A stretch of DNA of 11,066 nt from positions 1 to 11,066 of the forward strand of contig CAAGML010000025.1 in NCBI GenBank assembly GCA_900771035.1, read 5' to 3'. The notes under the pieces are model-generated. The model searched no databases. It was not told the origin of the DNA and worked only from the letters and a program-made list of their open reading frames with translations. This stretch comes from Bacteroidales bacterium (GTDB lineage: Bacteria; Bacteroidota; Bacteroidia; Bacteroidales; Paludibacteraceae). This document shows positions 7,273 to 11,066 of this stretch, in pieces. The translations under genes were made by a program, and so were the position numbers. Each line of letters begins with the position of its first letter. Positions within the stretch are counted from its first letter, which is position 1.

Positions 7273-7677
7273 TTAAACTTTTTTTGAACATTCAGGGCAG
7301 ATGCCGTGATAATAAGTGTCCGCCTCACGCAGCGTGAAACCCTCTGGCAGATTATGTTGCGCCGTAGGTGCGGGAATGTCGAAGATGCGCGAGCACACGT
7401 CACAACGGAAATGCGCATGTTCCCCGATGATTAGTTCATAGCGCACGTTTTTCTCCTCAATGTTTATGTGTTTCACCACACCACCCTCCTCCAAAAGCCG
7501 CAATACATTATATATTGTCGTCTTGCTCAATGTCGGAATTGTGCTGCCTAACGCATTGAAAATCTCATCTGCCGTCGGGTGAATACGATTGTGGTAAAGG
7601 TACGAGACCACTTCTATACGCTGAACTGAAGGTCTTATCGAATGTTGCTCAAGTATTTGAAGCGCCGTCTTGTCCAT
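7273..7677 (-). CDS. perR: Fur-family regulator, PerR-like peroxide sensor
   Basis: A 134-residue metal-dependent repressor. The N-terminal winged helix includes TADEIFNAL and the recognition helix region SKTTIYNVLRLLEEGG (about 51-66). The dimer domain has a structural zinc site, C92-x2-C95 and C127-x2-C130. Aligned by eye to Bacillus PerR, the sensing-metal ligands correspond to H33, E81, H87, H89 and D100. The Asp at 100, where Fur proteins usually carry Glu, favours a PerR (peroxide-sensing) assignment, while E81 in place of Asp is a small departure. The gene is first in an operon with rubrerythrin, the classic PerR target, and a matching inverted repeat lies just before its start codon. 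Family is certain; the PerR subtype is likely. Confidence 0.93.
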   Translation of the reverse strand: MDKTALQILEQHSIRPSVQRIEVVSYLYHNRIHPTADEIFNALGSTIPTLSKTTIYNVLRLLEEGGVVKHINIEEKNVRYELIIGEHAHFRCDVCSRIFDIPAPTAQHNLPEGFTLREADTYYHGICPECSKKV

Positions 7678-7686
7678 AATCCAAAA

Positions 7687-7701
7687 TTGTATTCATTACA
7701 A
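7687..7701. promoter_or_regulatory. candidate PerR operator (7-1-7 inverted repeat)
   Basis: TTGTATTCATTACAA is a 7-1-7 palindrome with one mismatch pair, the architecture of Fur/PerR boxes. It lies between the -7 box (7716-7723) and the start codon (7677) of the regulator gene, in the expected 5' untranslated region, where bound repressor would block transcription. Confidence 0.6.
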
Positions 7702-7715
7702 ATTTATTCCGGGTG

Positions 7716-7746
7716 CAAAGATACGCATAATTTTTCGGATAGACAA
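7716..7746 (-). promoter_or_regulatory. promoter of the perR-rubrerythrin operon
   Basis: On the minus strand TTG (7746-7744), a 20-base spacer and TATCTTTG (7723-7716) match the Bacteroidota consensus. Confidence 0.8.
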
Positions 7747-7764
7747 ATAAAATGGGGATTTTTT

Positions 7765-7794
7765 TTGTGGATTGGAAAAAAATTCGTATCTTTG
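7765..7794 (+). promoter_or_regulatory. promoter of the SDR-led operon
   Basis: TTG (7765-7767), a 19-base spacer and TATCTTTG (7787-7794) match the Bacteroidota consensus, 30 bases before the SDR start codon. It is divergent from the perR promoter, with the two TTG elements only 18 bases apart. Confidence 0.82.
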
Positions 7795-7823
7795 CCGCGG
7801 AAAATACAATGCAATAAAATTAT

Positions 7824-8591
7824 ATGAAAAAAGTGGCATTAGTGACCGGAGCAACCTCCGGCATTGGCAAGGCGACGGCTGTCGCATTGGCGGAACTTGG
7901 TTATAACCTTATCATTACAGGCCGCAGGGCTGACAGACTCGAGACATTCAAAAGAGAGATTGAGGTCGCCTACAAGTCTGAGGTGAAGGCTTTGTGTTTT
8001 GATATTCGCAACGCCGACGAGGTAAAAAAGGCGATTGACGGGCTGAAAGACGCTTGGCGCGACATCGACGTCTTGGTCAACAACGCAGGTCTGGCGGTTG
8101 GTTTGGAGCCTATACAGGAGGGTTTGCTTGAAGACTGGGAGAGGATGATTGACACAAACGTAAAGGGACTCCTCTATATGTCAAGGAACGTCGCACCCCT
8201 GATGTGCGCACGTGGCAAGGGACACATTGTCAACATTTGCTCTACTGCCGGCAAGGAGGTTTACGCAGGTGGCAACGTCTATTGCGCCACAAAACACGCC
8301 GTTGACGCTATAAGCAAAGGTATGCGCATAGACATGTTGAAATACGGCATAAAGGTCACTAACATCTGCCCTGGCGCTGTCGAGACTGAGTTCTCCTTGG
8401 TTAGGTTCAAGGACGACAAGGAACGTGCCGACAAGACTTACGAAGGCTATAAACCACTGACAGGCACTGACATAGCCAATCTCATTAAATTCGCTGTCTC
8501 TTTGCCAGACCATGTCTGCATAAACGACCTTGTCGTAACGCCAAAGGCACAGGCTAACGCAACAAACATTTTCCGTGGCGGTCAAAAATAA
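7824..8591 (+). CDS. SDR-family oxidoreductase, YdfG type (NADP-dependent 3-hydroxy acid / serine dehydrogenase)
   Basis: A 255-residue classical short-chain dehydrogenase, cytosolic. The nucleotide-binding motif TGATSGIG is at 8-15; R34-R35 after the second strand point to NADP(H). D60, NNAG at 86-89 and the catalytic set N112, S140, Y153 and K157 are all present. The stretches EDWERMIDTNVKGLLYMSR, STAGKEVYAGGNVYCATK and the C-terminal DHVCINDLVVTP match the YdfG subgroup, which acts on 3-hydroxy acids such as serine or 3-hydroxypropionate. The exact substrate here is not shown. It is first in a tight plus-strand run and overlaps the next gene by 17 bases. No Shine-Dalgarno sequence is visible, as is common in this phylum. 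Confidence 0.95.
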   Translation: MKKVALVTGATSGIGKATAVALAELGYNLIITGRRADRLETFKREIEVAYKSEVKALCFDIRNADEVKKAIDGLKDAWRDIDVLVNNAGLAVGLEPIQEGLLEDWERMIDTNVKGLLYMSRNVAPLMCARGKGHIVNICSTAGKEVYAGGNVYCATKHAVDAISKGMRIDMLKYGIKVTNICPGAVETEFSLVRFKDDKERADKTYEGYKPLTGTDIANLIKFAVSLPDHVCINDLVVTPKAQANATNIFRGGQK

Positions 8592-9186
8592 ATTCTACGT
8601 CGTCTGGCGGGGACGAGAGACTGGAATCTTCGAGGGCTGGGACAAATGCAAAGAGCAAATCGAAGGTTACCCGGGTGCCCAGTATAAAGGCTACCCAGAT
8701 TGGGAAAAAGCTCACGAGGCTCATCAGCACAGTTATTGGCACGAGACAGCCATCAAAAAGGTTATGGCGGCCGAGACTGAGGTTGAGCGCAGGTCTGTCT
8801 GTGTAGAGGCGGAATGTGATGCCGAGGGGCGTTTCTCGTACTGGGGTTATGAGACTGACACCGGGAAAATGCTCTTCCATTCCCCTGAGTATCAAGACGG
8901 GAATATGAACGTTGCGCAGTTTTTGGCACTTGTCCATGCGGTGGCTTTACTGAAAAAAATGGACAATGACACCCGTGCCGTCTATTGCTGCAACGATACT
9001 GCCATTTCGTGGGTGAGAAAGTCCAATTGCAACACCAACCTTTGCCGCACGCTGAACAACACCGCCGTCTTTGATTTGCTGATAAGGGCAAACAGATACC
9101 TTGCTGAAAACAGCGTACCTAACAGAATCCTGAAATGGGACAGCGAGGCATGGGGTAAAATGAAAAGGGAAGAAACTAATCCATAA
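8575..9186 (+). CDS. viroplasmin / RNase H1-like protein with replaced catalytic residues
   Basis: A 203-residue protein starting at a GTG inside the end of the SDR gene; no other early start exists in frame. Residues 5-50 form the viroplasmin (hybrid-binding) domain: KFYVVWRGRETGIFEGWDKC and EQIEGYPGAQYKGY. Residues ~73-195 align with the RNase H fold of the same family (DGxxNVAQFLALVH, DTAISWVRK, ILKWDSEAWG). In the active family, as I recall it, the four metal-binding acids lie in VDAACSGNPG, NNIGEFLALVH, YSDSRTAISWV and IPADFGRK. Here the same places read VEAEC (E78), NVAQFLALVH (Q115), YCCNDTAISWV (C139) and KMKREETNP (E199 at best). Two are conservative changes and two are not, so nuclease activity is probably lost while hybrid binding may remain. 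The frame is intact, so it is likely still used. It is 4 bases from the next gene. Confidence 0.9.
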   Translation: MAVKNKFYVVWRGRETGIFEGWDKCKEQIEGYPGAQYKGYPDWEKAHEAHQHSYWHETAIKKVMAAETEVERRSVCVEAECDAEGRFSYWGYETDTGKMLFHSPEYQDGNMNVAQFLALVHAVALLKKMDNDTRAVYCCNDTAISWVRKSNCNTNLCRTLNNTAVFDLLIRANRYLAENSVPNRILKWDSEAWGKMKREETNP

Positions 9187-9190
9187 CGAT

Positions 9191-10075
9191 ATGAAAATAA
9201 AGGAAGGATACATGCCCTTCATGGGCTACAGAACATATTATAGGATAGCAGGCGAGTGTGCGCCGGGCAAATTCCCTTTGCTTACAATGCACGGAGGTCC
9301 GGGCAGCACTCACAACTATTTTGAGTTGCTTGACTCTATCGCCGAATCAGGCCATGCGGTGATTAGTTACGACCAGTTGGGTTGTGGCGAGTCATATCTT
9401 GACGGCCATCCTGAATTGTGGACTCTTGAGACTTGGATGAACGAGTTGATAGAGTTGCGCAAACATCTGGGGTTAGAGAAACTCCATCTTCTTGGACAAT
9501 CATGGGGAGGTATGCTTGAAATAGCCTATCTCATTGACCAGAAACCAAAAGGAATATGCTCGGCAGTGTTGTCAAGCACTCTGCCTTCAAGCCAGCTTTG
9601 GGGCGAAGAGCAGCACAGACTCATAAAATATATGCCCGAGGTACACCAAAAGGCAATAGCGGAGGCTGAACGTACGGGCAATTACAATTCAGCGGAATAC
9701 GAGGCGGCTAACGATTATTTCATGGCCCTGCATTGCGCCGCACCATTGACTGAAGATATGCCAGAGTGTCTGCGAAGACCAAAGAAATCAGGTTCTGAGG
9801 CGTATCTCTATGGCTGGGGACCAAATGAATACACCCCGTTAGGCTCATTACGTGATTTCAACTACACCGACCGTCTTTGTGAAATCGAAGCACCGTGTCT
9901 GATTATGAGTGGAACGGAGGATTTATGTACCCCTATCATCGCCAAAACAATGTACGACAGAATCAAAGACACAGAGTGGGAGCTCTTTGCCGGCTGTCGC
10001 CACATGCCTTTTGCCGAAGACACCGAGCATTATTGCCGCATTTTGGCAGATTGGCTCAACAGGCATGACGGATAA
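9191..10075 (+). CDS. pip: proline iminopeptidase (alpha/beta hydrolase, S33 family)
   Basis: A 294-residue enzyme that removes N-terminal proline or other residues from peptides. The oxyanion motif HGGPG is at 34-38, followed by YDQLGCGES at 60-68. The nucleophile Ser104 sits in GQSWGG, with Asp244 in SGTEDLCTP and His271 in CRHMPF completing the triad. A helical cap lies at about 130-225. No signal peptide is seen, so it acts in the cytoplasm. Family and length fit the tricorn-factor-F1 type of iminopeptidase. It starts 4 bases after the RNase H-like gene, in the same operon, and its end overlaps the next frame by 11 bases. Confidence 0.95.
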   Translation: MKIKEGYMPFMGYRTYYRIAGECAPGKFPLLTMHGGPGSTHNYFELLDSIAESGHAVISYDQLGCGESYLDGHPELWTLETWMNELIELRKHLGLEKLHLLGQSWGGMLEIAYLIDQKPKGICSAVLSSTLPSSQLWGEEQHRLIKYMPEVHQKAIAEAERTGNYNSAEYEAANDYFMALHCAAPLTEDMPECLRRPKKSGSEAYLYGWGPNEYTPLGSLRDFNYTDRLCEIEAPCLIMSGTEDLCTPIIAKTMYDRIKDTEWELFAGCRHMPFAEDTEHYCRILADWLNRHDG

Positions 10076-11066
10076 TATTCTACGCACAAAGTTGAGATTT
10101 GGCACTTCTAATGTCTCACAAATAATGGAAATTAAGCTTTCACCTGACACTCCTAAGTACATTGAGGAATTAGTCTTCAATATGTTGGACATACTGCAAA
10201 ATGTAGGGATCCCGGTTGACAACACTGACAGGAAACTTGAAAGGATGGCGAAAGCTTGTATGGCAGTCGGTCAAATCAAAAAATCTTTTGCAGAAGTTAA
10301 ATCTGCGAATGACGGAGTCTTTTCACGCACGCGAGACATAATAGTTTTTGAGAATAACAATTATGGCGAGAAAATTGCGGATGCTTCTTACGACGATATA
10401 CGAAGACAAGACTTAATACTTCTTGTTGAGGCAGGTATAGTCATTAGCTCGTCATTACAAGCAAAACAAGCAACCAACAACCCATCAAGAGGTTATGCAC
10501 TGAATCCTGATTTTGCAAATCTAATCAGACAATATAAGACAAAGAAATGGGAATCTGCCCTACAAGAATATTTGGATAAAATTGTTTCTCTAAAAGCTGA
10601 ATTGGAGCGAAGAAGAGAGTTGAATAAAGTACCCGTCACATTGCCGGGAGGAAAAACGATAAGCCTTAGTTACGGCGAACACAATGATTTGCAAAAAGCC
10701 ATCATTGAAAAGTTTTTTCCTTTATTCGGTTTTGGGGCAGAAGTCTTATACATAGGTGACACGTCTGACAAATTCTTGCATTTGGACAAAGAAGCCTTTG
10801 AAAGGCTAAGTTTCTTCACTCTTGAGCATGAGGAATTACCTGATGTCGTTGCTTATAGCAAGGAAAAGAATTTGTTGTATCTCATTGAGGCATTTCATTC
10901 TACAGGTGAGTGGAATGAAATTCGCGTGAGACAGGTGAAGCAAAAGTGGCGCAACCGACAAACCCTGTGGGGAAGGCGTACGGTTGCTAACCAAAAAACT
11001 GTCGCTAAACGATACATGATTGCAGAAAAATTCGTACCTTTGCACTATGAATCACAACAGCAATAC
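10065..11066 (+). CDS. BsuBI/PstI-family type II restriction endonuclease, apparently C-terminally disrupted
   Basis: The frame starts at ATG 10065 (or ATG 10125, after the overlap) and stays open to the window end (334 codons). The helical N-terminal domain of BsuBI/PstI enzymes is seen around residues 88-170 (TRDIIVFE, IRRQDLILLVEAGIV, YALNPDFANLIRQY). The catalytic domain follows at ~190-280: VTLPGGKTISLSYGEHNDLQ, then VLYIGDTSDK, then LPDVVAY and LLYLIEAF, with D260 and E275 as the likely PD-(D/E)xK acids. After about residue 286 the similarity ends: the family's usual AFP and IAWETEVW-DHLIH blocks are missing in all three frames. No methyltransferase is visible on either side. It is more AT-rich than the upstream operon, suggesting separate acquisition. 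Probably an inactive remnant, but the 3' end is outside the window. Confidence 0.85.
   Translation, partial: MTDNILRTKLRFGTSNVSQIMEIKLSPDTPKYIEELVFNMLDILQNVGIPVDNTDRKLERMAKACMAVGQIKKSFAEVKSANDGVFSRTRDIIVFENNNYGEKIADASYDDIRRQDLILLVEAGIVISSSLQAKQATNNPSRGYALNPDFANLIRQYKTKKWESALQEYLDKIVSLKAELERRRELNKVPVTLPGGKTISLSYGEHNDLQKAIIEKFFPLFGFGAEVLYIGDTSDKFLHLDKEAFERLSFFTLEHEELPDVVAYSKEKNLLYLIEAFHSTGEWNEIRVRQVKQKWRNRQTLWGRRTVANQKTVAKRYMIAEKFVPLHYESQQQY
10951..10987 (+). other. inverted repeat after the endonuclease core
   Basis: GCAACCG (10951-10957) and CGGTTGC (10981-10987) pair perfectly around a 23-base loop that itself contains CCC and GGG able to pair. It lies where the similarity to the endonuclease family ends. 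It has no T run, so it is not a standard terminator; it could be a mobile-element scar or a structured leader. Confidence 0.45.
11035..11042 (+). promoter_or_regulatory. -7 promoter box of a gene at the right edge
   Basis: TACCTTTG within TTCGTACCTTTGCAC is identical over 13 bases to the tRNA promoter at 6466-6478. No TTG sits at the usual distance (the nearest, 11020-11022, is only 12 bases upstream), so it is a weaker match than the other four. Confidence 0.5.
11047..11066 (+). CDS. possible start of a new gene (cut by window edge)
   Basis: An ATG at 11047 lies 5 bases after the -7 box and begins MNHNSN before the window ends. It is in a different frame from the endonuclease. If the box is used, the transcript would start at or next to the ATG, giving a leaderless message. 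Only six codons are visible, so nothing can be said about function. Confidence 0.3.

Noticed and set aside
8181..9222. Minus-strand frames of 91-134 codons opposite the SDR and RNase H-like genes
   Set aside because: Both plus-strand genes are supported by clear family motifs; the opposite frames have none.
10836..11045. 69-codon minus-strand frame starting MQRYEFF
   Set aside because: The start is only the reverse complement of a -7 promoter box; the same MQRYE or RQRYEFF shadows occur opposite the promoters near 6470 and 7790. The plus strand carries the endonuclease.

Overview
The window looks like the chromosome of a Bacteroidota, most likely a Bacteroidales of the Prevotella type. Four complete promoters fit the Bacteroidota pattern TTG-N19/20-TAnnTTTG. 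Other markers are a very large secreted protein built from GCDS repeats with a Bacteroidota N-terminal jelly-roll and PKD domain, a rubredoxin-first rubrerythrin next to a PerR/Fur regulator, and a viroplasmin-RNase H protein. The genus is inference.

Left part (1-5681, minus strand): one promoter drives a two-gene unit. First is an outer-membrane beta-barrel protein (start best placed at 5558). Three bases after its stop comes a giant exported protein that runs off the left edge with 1555 codons visible. It has a signal peptide, a jelly-roll domain, an Ig-like stretch, a PKD domain and about 22 repeats of about 51 residues. The last 18 repeats form six copies of a three-repeat super-unit of about 153 residues. 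This is probably a surface adhesin-like filament with a partner outer-membrane protein.

Middle (5682-6700): a long gene-free stretch. It holds three short tandem arrays with exact periods of 8, 11 and 11 bases, then the promoter, gene and terminator of a CAT-anticodon tRNA, and a facing terminator for the rubrerythrin operon.

Oxidative stress unit (6708-7746, minus strand): perR-like regulator then rubrerythrin, with a near-perfect 7-1-7 inverted repeat between promoter and start codon, a good candidate for PerR autoregulation.

Right part (7765-11066, plus strand): a divergent promoter starts a tightly packed run: a YdfG-type SDR oxidoreductase, a viroplasmin-RNase H protein whose catalytic acidic residues are replaced, a proline iminopeptidase, and an overlapping, compositionally different BsuBI/PstI-family restriction endonuclease with no methyltransferase in view. 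The endonuclease keeps its catalytic core but seems to lose the family C-terminus near 10930, where a hairpin, a promoter-like -7 box and a new start codon appear just before the right edge.

Most worth following up: the three-repeat super-unit of the giant protein, the pseudo-RNase H, and the orphan, apparently clipped endonuclease.
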